DNA of 64,000 bases from Escallonia rubra (GCA_033065855.1 JAVXUO010000452.1:124001-188000), one strand, 5' to 3'; shown: positions 47,010-60,059, counted from the first letter of the stretch. Notes: generated by a model from the letters alone, not told the origin. Program-made: numbers and translations.

Positions 47010-49600
47010 CTGCATTCTGACTGCAAGTACAACCAGGTTGGGGTCTGTCCTTCTCTAATTTAGATGTTTTAGGATTACTTGCAACTTAATCTGACTCGTT
47101 TTTGGTCAATTGCGTGAATTCTTTAGGTAGCTCATCGATTGGTGGCACGCCAGCAAACTTCAGGTCCGTTTTTCAAGTAAATGTTGCCAATTTCGTGTAT
47201 TAGGAATCTCCTGAACTCTATGCATTTTCAAAGAAACATACAGACCTTAAGGAACTAGACAGGTTGAATTACCACTTTTTTAGATCAATTAATTCTGGTT
47301 TGATGATTAAATGCTTATTTCTGGTTTGTTACTGCTTGCCTACAATGGGTTATATTGAACTTCTTGTTTTATTCTTGCTGGGGAGACTGAGGTATTCGGT
47401 TATTTGTTTCTTTGTGATGCTTTCTTCTATCCACATTGCTTCAAAGAGATTTTCAGTTGCAATAGAAAGTGATATTTTGATTGAGATACCATCTACGATT
47501 ATTTGTGCTCAGTCTGCATTATGACCTCCAGTGTTTCCAAGAGGTAGTTCTTAGGTAGCTTGTTAGCAATAGCGCTACGTAAGGAACAATGGTTGGCCGG
47601 GTATCACGACATTTTGACGTCAATAGCATTTGCGGGACTAGGAAATGAAATGAATGTTATACCTCGGTAATTATCCATTCAACAGAAACTGGGGTGTGGA
47701 ATTTAGGACAAAATCCATGATGGCAAGAGAAGCATGTGAACAATATCACAATTACAATCAGTGCATAAGGTAGTCAGGAATAGACTGAGTAAGGTTTTGA
47801 AAGATATGTAAGCAGTGGCAAAATTTTGGCCCTGCTGATAGAATTGGTGGGTGAAATCGATGCTGAGAGACTACTGGGGGAAGGGCCTGAGATGGGGGGT
47901 GGGAGGAGGAAGAGAGAAAGAGAAGGAAGTGGTATGATGTCGTAGGTCTCTATCATGAACTCAGGTCTTGAGTTAGATGAGCCAACTTCCCACATAGTAT
48001 AGTAGGAAGCTCACAAGAGAAAGATCACGTGGGTGGTCGTGCGAGTGGTGACAAGATAATGAAGACAGGTTCATGCAAAGAAGGCCGCCTAAAGCCATGT
48101 TGTTGAGTGAGTGATGTACATGTCTTGCTGTCTGATTTGTTAGGGCAATCCGGCACCTTGCCTTAATCTGATCTAAATCTGCTGGATACAAAGGATGGTA
48201 GAAGTCTCTGTGCAAGGCCTGCACGAAGACCACCACGATTATCCCTCCAGCCCGCAAACCACATGCTCAAGAATCCAAAGTACATGGTCCATAAAATGGG
48301 GCGAAGGACGACTCAGAGTTTTGTTTACTCTAAGGACCATGTGTTGCACTGTGGTGAACATAAAAGCATTGATCCATAGTATAAATGACATGGAGAGCGA
48401 GTATATGTGAGAAGCTTGTAGAATTTGATAAGCCCATGGCATGATAATTACACAGCTTCAACTTTTACACTAGGCATTGTCATTCATTATCTCCTGGTGA
48501 ACTGTACTAGGCTTTTACACATCTTATGGCCGGACCTGTGCTAATTGTTTGTCATTGAGCTGAAAATAGTGAGTGTCAAAGTTCCAAGGTAAAACCTTGT
48601 ATGTACTTCATCTTGTTTTTTATGGATTTTCCTCTTTTAGGTTGCATATAGGTACATTAGAAGCTGTTACTTGCAATTGTTAAAGGTTGCAAATGCAAGT
48701 CTAAAATTGGCTGATATGAAACATGTTGCTTACTGAGAAATTGAGGTGTTTTTTTACCTAATAAGAAAACATGCACTTATAAACAAGTCATGTAATATAT
48801 TTATGCGCTGTAGGATTATTCAGAATTACAGCTTTCTTCATGTTTGCTAAAGGGAAGCTTGTGTGGTGCTGCCTCTGGTGGGCATTGCTCTTTAAGTCTC
48901 TGAATGCGCTAAGGTGCGTTCTGTACAGCTTGGGTTCTAAAAATGTCTGTTGGGCTGCAAAAGCTGTTGGCTAAGTGGTGCAGTTTTTAGGAGTTTCTGA
49001 TTGTCTACTACCTTCTTGGTTTAAGTTATGTCCATGCTTTGTGGTTGCTTCTTCTTCCTTCAACTTTAGCATTCCCCAATCTGGCTGTTTCTTGCTCTGC
49101 GATGTCTGGTGAGTTGGTTTTAAGTGGGCAACCTTTTTGAGTAAAACTTTCCTGGTTGGTTCTCCAAGATTTCCTCCACCTATAAAGACATCCTTGTTTA
49201 CCATAATACCACTTACCAGGAATCCATTTGCTTGAAGAGTTCCTCTGGAACTTTTTGCAGAAGCTTTTCCAGGCGTACAATGTTTTTACTTACCTTTCCT
49301 ATTTCAAATCAATTGAGTCTGAGCTCTTGAGATGTATTTAAAAGTCATAGTCAAGTACGAAAACTCTAGGAGGCTGCATCTTACCCCTACTCAACTTAGG
49401 AGGTGCAACTTGATGAATCCAGAACTAGCAGATATATATATATATATATATACCTTGGGGGCTTTATTCTCGATTAACTGCATAAGTATCAGACGAGTCA
49501 TGATTGATTCTTGCGGTGCAAGAGAGCAGTTTTTCTGCCTGCTGTAGTGGACATTTTTGTCTAGCTGACATGCAAGAGTTAACAGAGGGGTGTTGTTTAC
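47010..49600. other. Probable intronic or intergenic stretch
   Basis: Contains exon-like short pieces with good splice borders (for example 47128-47162, between CTTTAG and CAG|GTCC) and minus-strand open stretches at 47973-48257 and 49026-49280 with no recognised domain. A (TA)n tract sits at 49433-49451. No transposon termini were found. Confidence 0.4.
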
Positions 49601-49627
49601 TATTTGAGGTTAATATTTGTTGTACAG

Positions 49628-50014
49628 TTCTACTTGCACAACTGTAAGGTTTGTATCAGCCGATGCAACCGAAACTTTAATTGGATGCTCTGTCTCAAAA
49701 TTGATACAGTCAAAGCAGGTATGTGAACTTCATCATTGTACGTCTTGTAAAAAGTTAAACAGTGACATCATCTAACACTAACGAGTTACATACAGAACGG
49801 AAATAATCTTGAAAAAATGGAAGGCAAAGAATTCATCTTCATCGTTAGGATGGACAAAAAGATTGAAGATGACAGAGCCCAAGAAAGGTTGGTAGCACAA
49901 GAAGTTCAAGAGTTCTACCTAGCAGAACTACATGAGGAAAATATTCGAATCACAACTCATGATTATGTGCACTCCAGCAATGCAAAAAAGAAGCTCAAAT
50001 TTGATGAAGACTAG
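49628..50014 (+). CDS. 3' exons of a probable small gene of unknown function
   Basis: Two exons with canonical borders: 49628-49718 (acceptor TTGTACAG, donor CAG|GTATGTG) and 49796-50014 (acceptor TACATACAG), joined in phase 0. They encode ...VRFVSADATETLIGCSVSKL, then NGNNLEKMEGKEFIFIVRMD, then a charged helical region RAQERLVAQEVQEFYLAEL and a KKKLKFDED C-terminus with TAG. A 77-bp intron, correct phase and an AT-rich tail after the stop support a real gene. No family is recognised; upstream exons are unresolved. Confidence 0.5.
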
Positions 50015-50240
50015 AAAGATATTATATAGTACTGTTAATTAAATTATATAAAAGTAAAACTGCATCTTCTCATTTTGCATTTTCATGTTGGAAAATGAAG
50101 TTTATATATCTCGAACAAAGACGTAAATTGTTTCTTTCAATTTCTCCATTTCCTCTTCTTTTCGCCAACAACTTCGCACATTATGATTTTGAAACTACTC
50201 TCGACCACATTCAAGTGCAACGCACGTGCTCCATAATAGT

Positions 50241-50521
50241 ATTATAAAAAGACATGAAACCTTTCTCTGTACAGCCTTAACTCATTTCAGTCAGCTTTTT
50301 CGTCATGCTTCATAAGCAAATAGCGAAATTGTGCTAGCAGATATTAGACTATTTAATTGATTAAAATGCATAGGGTGCGTTTGTTTAATATATTATAAAA
50401 AGGCATGAAATCTTTCTCTATACAGCCTTAACTCATTTCAGTATTCGTCACGTTTCATAAGCAAATAGTGAAAGATTTGTGCTAGCATATTTTAGACTAT
50501 TTAATTTATTAAAATGCATAG
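50241..50521. repeat. 151-bp tandem duplication
   Basis: ATTATAAAAAGACATGAAA, CTTTCTCTGTACAGCCTTAA and GACTATTTAATTGATTAAAA at 50241-50371 recur from 50392 with small changes. No coding content. Confidence 0.85.
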
Positions 50522-50931
50522 AAATAATAAACTGATAAAATTTGAGAATGCTGAGATTGCCATGGAGGCATGGATGTTTTTAACAAAATTGCATCTTTAC
50601 CGGTTCAAGTAGGAAGAAAGAGAGATTGGTTGTTTTGGTTAATTAGTACGTATATGGTAACAACTCAAAATATTCTATAACAACAACAGGATAGCTATAT
50701 AATAATAGTTGTGTGCTTGATTATAACTACCTCATCTTTTTCATTAAAGTATTAATAAACATATACCAAATATCACTATATTTAATAATATGTATATAGT
50801 AATAAGTTCTACTATAATATTTTCTCAGAGTATATAAGACCTTCTGCAACTTTTTATGGTACTAAAGGAATAAATCAAGCTTCAATCAAGTTGATTCAAT
50901 TAATATATTTCTCTACGAACGAGATGAATAA

Positions 50932-50932
50932 C

Positions 50933-50962
<30 letters not shown>
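50932..50962. repeat. (TTA)n microsatellite
   Basis: About ten TTA/ATT units immediately left of the long-TIR element. Confidence 0.95.
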
Positions 50963-50968
<6 letters not shown>

Positions 50969-50977
50969 GTCGATCCC

Positions 50978-52280
50978 TATCTACCGGCGGAGAAATGCTT
51001 ATTTCTCCTGCCGTCGTCCGGCAATCCATGTGTGATCGTGGATGACTGAGATCTATTTTTTATATATATATACTTCACGTCTAACTGCCCCAAAGAGGAG
51101 CTGTCAGTTAATAAGACGCAATTGCCCTCTTCTTTCTCTACGTCTAGACTAGTCATAACTAGTTCTATGTCTCTGTCTCTCTCTCTCTCACACACACACA
51201 ACCACCATCATCATAAACTCCAATACCACCATCATCCAAGCCCGAAGCCACCATTATCCGCCAAACTCGCCTTGTTGTCGACCGTTGCCAAAATTCCCAT
51301 AGCTGCCACTCACCTTGCTGTCGACCACCACCAAAATCCCTGCAAGAGACACTCGCCTTGCCGTCAACTGCCACTCACCCTTGCCAAAGCTACCCCTCCG
51401 GACACTGCCCCATCTCATGCCGAGTTGCCTCTCATTGACGTTGACATCGCCCTTCGCCGATGTCGCTGCCCCTCACGGACCACCATCTTCCCTATACTTC
51501 TATTTCTATTTTCAGATCCATTTAAGCTTTTTTCTAATTGATTAAAGGTTCCTACTTTCCAATTGATTAAAGGTTCCAATTGATTAAAGATTTTTTCCCA
51601 ATTGATGAAAGGTTCCTTCAAGTTTTTTATTGGAAGAATTAGGTTTTTGAGCCTTATTTGCAACGGACACGGTGGGCTGTCGATGGTGTTTAAGGATTGA
51701 TCCAGAACATTAACTAATTCTATTGAGTGAAGAAGAAGATTAGAAGAATTTGGGGCATTAGAATCAAGAGAAAAAGAATATGGGGGATTAGAGTCAAGTG
51801 AAGAAGAAGATTACAAGAATTTGGGGGATTAGAGTGAAGAAGAAGATTAGAAGAATTTGGAGGGTTATTGGGCAACAAACACGGTGGGCTATTGATGGTG
51901 TTTAGTATGTTATGTTTTGCAGTGGTGTTTGGCTATGGTGACTTGGTGGTGTGCTTGGTGGTGGCCTTGGAGCAATGGTGGTGTGCTGGGTAGGTGGTGG
52001 ACGTGGTGTTTGACCAAGGTGTAGTGGGTGCGTGGTGGATGTGGTTGTTTGGACACAGAGAAGATATAGAACACGGAACAGAAGAGAGAAAGGGTTGTAA
52101 AGGAAAAAAAAGAAAGAAAGGACGCAGAAGGGTAGAATTGGATTATAGACTGATCGCTCCTCTTTGGGGCGGTTAGACGTGAAACATATAAAAAAATATA
52201 GATCTCAATCGTCCATGATATATCACACGTGGACGGCCGGATAACAGTTGGAAAAATAAGCATTTCTCCACTGGTAGATA
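50978..52280. mobile_element. Long-TIR non-autonomous element, about 1303 bp
   Basis: About 130 bp at each end are inverted copies: TATCTACC, GTGGAGAAATGCTTATTT or a variant, GTGTGATC or GTGTGATA, GATCTATA/GATCTATT and TTCACGTCTAAC, then GCCCCAAAGAGGAG. Long TIRs suggest a MULE-type element, but no clean 9-bp TSD was found. The interior has a CA-rich coding-like segment (51180-51510) and repeated GAAGAAGAAGATTAGAAGAA units (51730-51860). Confidence 0.75.
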
Positions 52281-52299
52281 AGGGGTGTGTGTCTGTATA

Positions 52300-53100
52300 T
52301 TTCGTAACTTGTGATCTATAAGTCCGAAAATTAGTATTTCAGTACTATGTTGATTGTCTTCTTGTCGCATGTTCTATGGCATGGCTCAATACACCTTTTA
52401 TAACTTCATATATGTGGTACATTGTGCATAAGAAATTTTGCAAATCTACTTTTACAAATGATTATCCAAACGCTATTTTTTTTTTAACTTGGGTTTAGTT
52501 TACCTCTAGCTTTCACATGTATATATTGCATGTTCTTCTAGGACCTTTTTTTTTCCTTTGGCATAGTCTCATGCTTTCAAACCTGGAATTTCTCTCTTTC
52601 CAAATATCAGCACAGAGTTGTGGACATATTACGACACACACACACACTCATGTATGGCACTTTTACTACAAAAAATTGAACACAAGGTGGAATAACGGGT
52701 TATCATACACTTTGCATAAAGCGGCGTATATTCTTCATTTATAAAACCTCTTTCTCAACTTTGGTAATTGTCGTACATGTTTTTTCTGTTCTTTTCTTCT
52801 TAAGAAGATAGATTATTAGTGAAATCAGAAACCGTTTAGATCTTTATCTTCAAGAAAAATTACCCTTCCAAACTCTTTCAAAGTCAAGTTTCAGTGCCCT
52901 AAACACTGAGCCCAAACTTGATATGCCACAAAAGCTAGCTCGCTTTCCTTGTTAATGGATTGAAACATTCTAAAAGCACCCTCTGCAATGCCACATATGT
53001 GGATTCACCTACCGATCCTTTGGGACGTACTCTGACTTTGTTCAGTCATTCTTTTTTTAGAATCAGGTTGAGGAGCACATCCCGTAGGTTCTACCAAAGT
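52300..53100. other. Unassigned stretch
   Basis: AT-rich, with a short CA repeat near 52633. From about 52960 an open plus-strand frame runs into the LTR-like inverted segment; its peptide shows no known domain. Confidence 0.4.
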
Positions 53101-53114
53101 TGCCTGCATGAGCA

Positions 53115-54362
53115 CTACTTTGGTGAGTTGCAACAGAATAGTAGTCTTGAGGGCCATAAGCATCTGGCAAGGTACGTGGAGACAATTTTCAAGGGGGGGT
53201 GATATTTTTATTGCCTTCGTCTATGAGGGAATATCTCTATCCTTACCCTATCTCAGATACGAGCACATAGGCCAGGGCACCGTATCTTGTATTGTCGACG
53301 CGGCAGACACTGGCCGGGAGACAATCACTGAAAAGTCTTCTTTTTCCATTTTTATTAAGAAATAAACGTACAACCTAAAAGAGCACAAGTGAATGCTTAC
53401 CTCTGGAACTTATAAGAGCCCAGCATGGCCTTGGAGGAAAGATAAGTATCACCGCCGTTGGATTTAAAATATTCACATCAAACAGTTCAGTGGCTGGGTT
53501 GATCATGAATAAAAAATGTATAGCAGCACTGCAATTTAGGACAGACAAGGAACAAAAATCTATTGGGTTTGCTATTATGGTGCACATGATAGAGGCGTTT
53601 CTTAACAATAAGCTCAATTTAAAGCGCCCCCACATCATTTAAATCCCATAATTTGAAGGTTCTCAACTTTCATTAGAATATCCATTCCGAGATATAGTGG
53701 TCCAGTAGCTTATAATCTTTTTTCCTAGCCCACTATGTCACAAGCTTAGATAAATCTAACCAAGCGTGGCACTTAGCACTTTCGAGCTCCCGGCTAGAAC
53801 ACTAAGTCAGCCTACTGGTTGGGTGGCAGCAACAAGAGCTAAGGGTATGAGAGAATGTTTGACCTATTGTCAAGTGAGAATATAACGCTTGGAGAGTGCT
53901 TGGAAATTCTTAGATGGTTTGGCCAAGTGATGGCCCCACTTATTTATACATGGCCACCTCTTTAATGGACGGTAGTGATCTTTTTCATCCCAACAGTTAA
54001 CAATGATTACTTAGAATTCTTCCAAAGAATATCTAAATATTCACATGCTTTGCAATTGTCCACAATTTTCTACTATGTACAAGAATAAGTCTTTAGATTA
54101 GACCATCCTAGTAAGCTGCCAAGTTGTATTATCAGAAGCGTCTGATATGCGTCTGGCATAACCTCTAAGATTAACGTCCTTTTGTGGGATGTAAGACAAC
54201 TGGCTCATAACATTTCACGGTCACTTTAGGAAAGCGCAATGTCTCTTCCTTCTGATTTAATGTATTACGACTGGCAAATAAGAAAAGAAACAAAGTAAAA
54301 ATGGTTAATGATTAGAGGGAGAGAATGAGAAAAGATGGTTCTCGTCAACTTAGTCAAAAAGG
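53115..54362 (-). mobile_element. LTR-like segment, inverted partner of 58684-59893
   Basis: Its reverse complement aligns along its length with 58684-59893: TTTTTGACTAAGTTGA, GAGAATGAG/CTCATTCTC-type blocks, AAGAGGTGGCCATGTATA, GGCCATCACTTG, AGTGCTAAGTGCC, and GAACTGTTTGATGT. A TATAAATA-like box precedes GGGGCCATCACTTG in the minus orientation, as in an LTR promoter. It may start TGACCAACCC near 54367. It lacks the 45-bp triplication of its partner. It could be a solo LTR or a decayed fragment. Confidence 0.6.
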
Positions 54363-54739
54363 GTTGGTCATTACATTGAGGTACGATCTTATTTTGATAT
54401 CAGGATTGAAGTTTGTGGTAAAAATCACATAAATTATTGTGATTGATAGAGCCTAATTGAAATTTTGGATATTATTATATTAGGATTTTTGATATAATTT
54501 GTTTGAAGAGATCAAGACTTGGAGTTGATTTGCGCATTTGAGGTAAAGATTTTCTCACGCATTTACCCCATCTGAATTCTGATTATCAATCCATTTTATC
54601 AATTGATTTATTGTTTAAAGATATCAATTGATTCTTTAGAACCCAAATTACATTCTTGATCGTTACGCTAAATAGTTATTTGTACTTTCGTTTATTAACT
54701 TTGATTCGTTGTAGTAAATTTAAGAGTTTGTAACTTTTT

Positions 54740-55400
54740 CGTTCCTTGTCCAATTTCATACACTTTTTGAAAATCCCAAATAGTGTACTTAAACTTTATA
54801 GTTTTAGGTTTTCCAAAATTTCAAGTGATCGATATTCAAAAATAGATCTAAACATTTTTATGCTTGTATTTCTGCCAATTCAAGTTAGCCAACTTCGATT
54901 TATTGTATCTTATTTATTTATCATTGGGTTTTGATGATCTTGTACATTATGAAATTTTTGAAGAGTCTTCTTCAACTTTGTAGTATAAGATTTTATCAGA
55001 ATCTATTTGGTTCTTGGTCAAAATTGAGTTTGAACGTCAGTGCAGACTTTTCTGTTTTTGATACTGTAAATCAGTCAACTTCGATTTGTTCTATCTTCTT
55101 TGTTTCTCATTGGTTTTTGATGATTCTAGACAATATGAAAACCTTAAAGAGTTCTCTTTAACTTTTTAGTTTTGTATTTTATCAGAATCGGTCTATTTTC
55201 TGATCGAAATTCAGTTTGAAAGTTATTCATCGGTGCAGAAATTATTATTTGACACTGCAAATCAGCTTACCTTGACTTGCTTTATCTTATTCATTTCTTA
55301 TCAGTTTTTGATGATCTTAGACATTACGAAAATAGTAACGAGTCCTCTTCAACTTTTAGGCTTTGAGTTTTCTTAGAATTTGTTGACTTCATTCTTAAAG
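54740..55400. repeat. Tandem array, period about 188 bp
   Basis: CTTCGATTT(A/G)TT or CTTGACTTGCTT occurs at 54893, 55079 and 55271 (spacing 186 and 192), each followed by ATCTT, TTTTGATGAT and AGA/GTACATTA-like words and GAGT(C/T)CTCTTCAACTTT. About 3.5 degenerate units, satellite-like, no coding role. Confidence 0.8.
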
Positions 55401-57180
55401 TTAGCCTTTGAATAAAACTATTCTGCGTATAATCTTGTGAACGAAAATGACTTTGTCGGCTTCAAACTCTTGTTATTTATTGAGTTGATTTTGTATATTT
55501 TTTTATAATCTGGTGAGTCATGTCACAGTGTATGTGATGGTGGTGGGTGATGGGGAAGATTTGGGGGGAGGGGGCACTACCGTGTCTGGGTGGGGCAGCT
55601 AGGCAGGTGTGTGGCGGTTTGGCGGTGGGCATGTAAACCAATTTTCAATTTTTGATAAGTAAATTTATTGACAAAAACTGCCAGAAAAGGAGGCGGAACC
55701 TTTACGCATAAGCTTTACACGCGCTGATCACCTCTTTGTACACCGTAGTAAGTTGTCCATAAATCTAAAAAGGCATCATCGGACCTAAAAGAGCCGTTTT
55801 TCGCCCAGCAAATAAGAGTGGACAAAACTGAAGCCATAAGAATAGACAAAGGCTGTTCAACTCCCTCAAACGCTTGCATATTTCTCTCTCTCCAAATACG
55901 TCAATTATCTATAGAATCACATGAGAATAGAATTCATCTATCTGAAAAACAGCGTCATAATCAAGTTGTCATTTGAGAAAATTTAATTGTTCTACTTATG
56001 GCATAAGATATTATCATCATCAAGGTCTTGCAGAATCTATATAAAGCATCAAGTTTTGGATAGTAATGAGCATTCGTCTATTTTCTTAATGATAAGCTTT
56101 ATGAGAAATGGGAGAGACATGCATGTAGAAATTATAGCATTCATGAGTACTGGAAAAAAAACAGATTTGCAAAAAAACAAATTCTAACATATATAGGCAT
56201 CACAAATGCTATGCTTGGGCCACTATAACAAATCAATGTTTACTTGTGTTATGCTTTACAAATTTGTTCGAATGCTCGTCTGGTCCCATTCAATTTTCTA
56301 TTTACAACTAACTAAGAGACCATGCAATGCATTGAACTTCCTTCATTTTTTTCACACACGCACACACATATATATATATGAACACGTTTTGAACTACATA
56401 GGTTATAAAATTCTTAAATAAATCTATGAGATGCCGTTCAAGAAAATAAGTACAGAAACACGACTTAAATAAATCTGAGTGTTTTTTTTTTTTTTTTGTA
56501 ACAAAATATACTATCTGGTACAAGAATTGTTTTCAGTGACAAATGAGGTGTCAATGAATCTGCGATTGTGCATGGTAAAAAATCACCACTTGGACTTTTG
56601 ATGCTTTCAAATGAGCAACACTTCTGATATGTTGTCACAAATAAATAAACAGAGACAATTTTTAACAATAAAATCTAACAAAGAAATTCAAGCTGCAAAC
56701 ACGCTTAGAGCTTAAAAGTTGGAGCATCATTAGTGTTGCTGCCATACAAATTTAATCAGCCTAAATAGAATTTATTTTTCTGTTAAATGTATAAAGTGTA
56801 ACCTCCCTGAGTGAAGGAGTTCGCATTTGTATCATGATCAGCCTAATATAATTCATTTTACCGCTAAATGTACAAATCTGTAACCTCCCTGACAGCAAAT
56901 TCATAAGCATGCTTATGAGCTTTCGCCTATCTCATCTTAGTATCTAAAGATTGTAATTAATCTTAAGTCAGTGTTAAAATTGAACCACATTTTGAAATTA
57001 TTCACACCAAGGGGCTACAAAGTCATTAAACTCAGAGGGCCACTTCTTGATTAAAAAAGCTTACAAATTACTGTTTGTGAGTTCCTAGTCATCCGATAAA
57101 AATTTATAAGCTTCCGCGATGGTTCAAGGAACAAAAAGTATAACCCACGCATGTTTTTATCCAATTCGTGCTAGAACATC
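55400..57180. other. Unassigned stretch with a G-rich patch
   Basis: A GGTG/GGGG-rich patch at 55530-55630; otherwise AT-rich. A diverged duplication CTGTTAAATGTA...GTAACCTCCCTGA recurs at about 56778 and 56862. No gene recognised. Confidence 0.45.
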
Positions 57181-57189
57181 GTTGTTCCG

Positions 57190-57540
57190 CTCGTATTTAT
57201 CGAACTACTACCTCTAAAACCTTCTTGCCACCACAATTTGTATCGCCTTTGTCGCCACTGCTACTATGCCACGCTGTTGTTAGTGGCAATTATTACCACT
57301 AACAACAGCACAACCATCGCCACTACTATCATATGGTTACCGCTTCTCACTACTATTAGATACCGGCACTCCATTATCACCCACCGTCACCATAATAACT
57401 ACTGCCACATGCACCATTATTACTACTTCTAACATCACCACCACTCAAATTGTGGTTACCACATCTATCACCGCCATCTCGCCGGTATCATTGCCATGGA
57501 CAATTCCATCCTCCCACCACCACATGAGACCAACAATATC
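57190..57540. repeat. Second degenerate (ACC/ACT/ATC)n tract
   Basis: Same triplet composition and strand bias as 2735-3490, with runs such as CACCACC and ACTACTATTA. The flanks differ, so the two may be independent expansions or separate copies of one repeat core. Confidence 0.8.
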
Positions 57541-58329
57541 GAGTAAATCTGGAAGGCAAATGTTTCATTAACATTGTTCTTGATTAGTTTACTTCGACCA
57601 ACAATATCGAGTAAATATTCATCATCTGTACCATTTATATTGTGTAAGTACTGTCCATTGAATAAAAAAAAATTAAAGAAATAGGTTCAGTTCACCTTTC
57701 ATTCTCTTAACGGATCAATAGCATTACAATTTGACCTTCTTTGGGATGAAGAAAAATCACTCAATACACACACATACACGCACCAGCGACAGAAACTCTG
57801 CTCTAAAAGAGGCATCAAGGCATGTCTCTTTCTTTAGAGGTCGAAGTTCCCGAGGATGCGAATACGTGACAATGCTACTATGTCCAGCAACTATTCTAAC
57901 TTGGTTTATGCAGACATCGGAGCCTCGAGCAGTTGATCTCAGAGTGCGGAAGGATCGGCGTGGTAAACACATGTGTAGGTAAATGACGCCTTATGCATTT
58001 TTCTCTTAGAAGATTTATTCACTTTTTACCAGCGTTGTTGGATGAAGCTAGAGCAGCTGGAACTGTAGAGGGTGCTTTCAGAATGTTTCTTGAGTCCACT
58101 CATTCTCCATTGCTTCCCTGTATAGACGAGCCTCTTTTGGTCAGGCCGGTAACTCCCCTTGTATTCATATTTTGAGACGAAATAACTCTCTTTCTATTAA
58201 ATTGAAACTATCCAATATTTGGAAAAGTCTTGTGCCTTGGCCTTCACATGTGTGGGGGCATTATAAAACATGAAGTGATTTGAAAATCTGAAGGCACTTT
58301 GAGTCTAAATGTCAAATAATTAACCGGAA

Positions 58330-58640
58330 CACTTATTTTAGAAATCAGACTCAACCTAATAAAGTGGTACAACTAAATCTAGCATTTTACCATCCCAATA
58401 CTTTACTATAAAATTTCATTAGAAGCACTTATTTCAAAAATTAGACTCAGCCTGATAAAGTGGTACAACTAAATCTACCATTTTACCATCCCAATACTTT
58501 ACTATAAAATCTCATTAGAAGCACTTATTTCAAAAATTAAACTTAATCTAATAAAGTGGTACAGCTAAATGAAGCATTTTACCACCCCAGTGCTTTACCA
58601 TAAAATTTCGTTGGAAGCACTTAATTTCAAGCTAAGGCAA
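58330..58640. repeat. 96-bp tandem repeat, 3 units plus remnant
   Basis: CACTTA starts units at 58330, 58426, 58522 and 58618, exactly 96 bp apart. Each has TAATAAAGTGGTAC or a variant, CATTTTACCA, and ACTATAAAAT. Confidence 0.93.
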
Positions 58641-58683
58641 TACGTAAACCTGAACCAGGAATGATATACCCTTTTGGACTAGG

Positions 58684-59893
58684 TTGATGAGGACCATCTT
58701 TTCTTATTCTCTCTCCCAAATCATTAAAACCATGTTTACTTTGTTTTGTTTCTCATTCATCGGTTGCAATATATTCAATCAAAAGGAGGAGACGTTGGAC
58801 TTATTTGAAGCGACAGCAGAAAATTATGAGCAAGTTGTCTCGCATCCTATAAAAGGACGGTAATTTTAGATGTCGTGCCATGTAGACGCTTATCGGACAC
58901 TTAAGATAATACGACATAACAGCTTACTAGGATAGTCTAATCTCTTTACTTCTCTAAAGAATTCTCCGCACTACTCTAAAGACTTATTCTTGTGCATAGT
59001 AGAGAATTCTGGACAGTTTTCTAAAGACTTATTCTTATACATGGTAGAGAATTCTGGACAATTCTTTAAAGACTTATTCTTGTACATAGTAGAGAATTCT
59101 GGACAATTCCAGAGCATGTAAATATTTAGAAATTTTTTTGGGAGAATTCTAGATACCCAATATAAACGTTAGAATAAAAAAGACCACTACCATCCGTTAA
59201 AGAGGTGGCCATGTATACATAGGTGAGGCCATCACTTGTCCAAACCATCCAAAAATTTCCAAGCATTCTCCGAGCGTTGTACTCTCTCTTTGCAATAGGT
59301 CAAAAATTCTCTCATTCTCTTAGCTCTTATTGACTTAGCGTTCTAGCGAGAGCTTAAAAGTGCTAAGTGCCTCAGGGTTGGCTTAAATTTATCTAAGGTC
59401 ATGACATAGTGGACTAGGGAAAAAGACTATACGCTATTGGATAAATGTCTTTGCTTCACCATCAGCCCAGCCCCTGAATTGTTTGATGTTAATTTTTTAA
59501 ATCCAAAAGTAGTGATACTTATCTTTCCTACTTTCCTCCAAAGACATGTTGGCTCTTGTAAGTTTCAGAGTCCCATAGGCAAGCATTCTCTTGTGCCTTC
59601 TTTTAGGTTGCACCTTAATTTCTTAGCTAATGAAATATCCATTTCTACCAAAAGGAAGCTTTTCAGTGATTGTTTCCATTTCTACCAAAAGGAAGCTTTT
59701 TCAGTGATTGTCTCTCGTTGGTGTCTGTCGCATCGACCTACCACCAAATACTAGATACGATGCCCTAGCCCATGTGATTGTACATGAGAGAGGGTAGGGA
59801 GACAATGTAAATATCAGTCCCTTGAAAATTGTCTCCACGCCACATATGCTCATGGCCCTTAAAACTATTGTTTTGCAGCAACTCACCAAAGAA
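58684..59893 (+). mobile_element. LTR-like segment with internal 45-bp triplication
   Basis: Inverted partner of 53115-54362. A likely start is TGATATACCC at about 58676. TATA-like ATGTATACATA near 59213 precedes GAGGCCATCACTTG. GACTTATTCTTRTRCATAG starts repeats at 58981, 59026 and 59071 (45-bp steps); the partner has a single copy. The right limit of similarity is near 59893. Confidence 0.6.
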
Positions 59894-59924
59894 CTGTTTA
59901 CGTAGGCCACTTTGGCGGACATGG

Positions 59925-60055
59925 ATGTAGTGACGGCGGCGGTGTCCTCGTGCATGGTGATGTTAGTGGTGGTGGCGGTGGTGGTTAGGTCGTGATAATT
60001 ATTATGGTGGTAGCAAAAAGAAATAATGGTTGTGGTGGTGGTTGCATTGTGGTGA
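59925..60055. repeat. GGT-rich degenerate trinucleotide tract
   Basis: GGTGGTGGCGGTGGTGGTTAGG and similar; complement-type counterpart of the ACC-rich tracts. Confidence 0.8.
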
Positions 60056-60059
60056 CTCT

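Noticed and set aside
47973..48257. Minus-strand 94-residue open frame
   Set aside because: No start context, splice support or recognised domain; not distinguishable from chance.
57731..58175. Two coding-looking pieces (ending near 57978 and starting near 58010) that join in frame
   Set aside because: The implied intron would be 31 bp, too short for plant splicing, and no family is recognised; the 58010-58148 piece alone could still be an exon.
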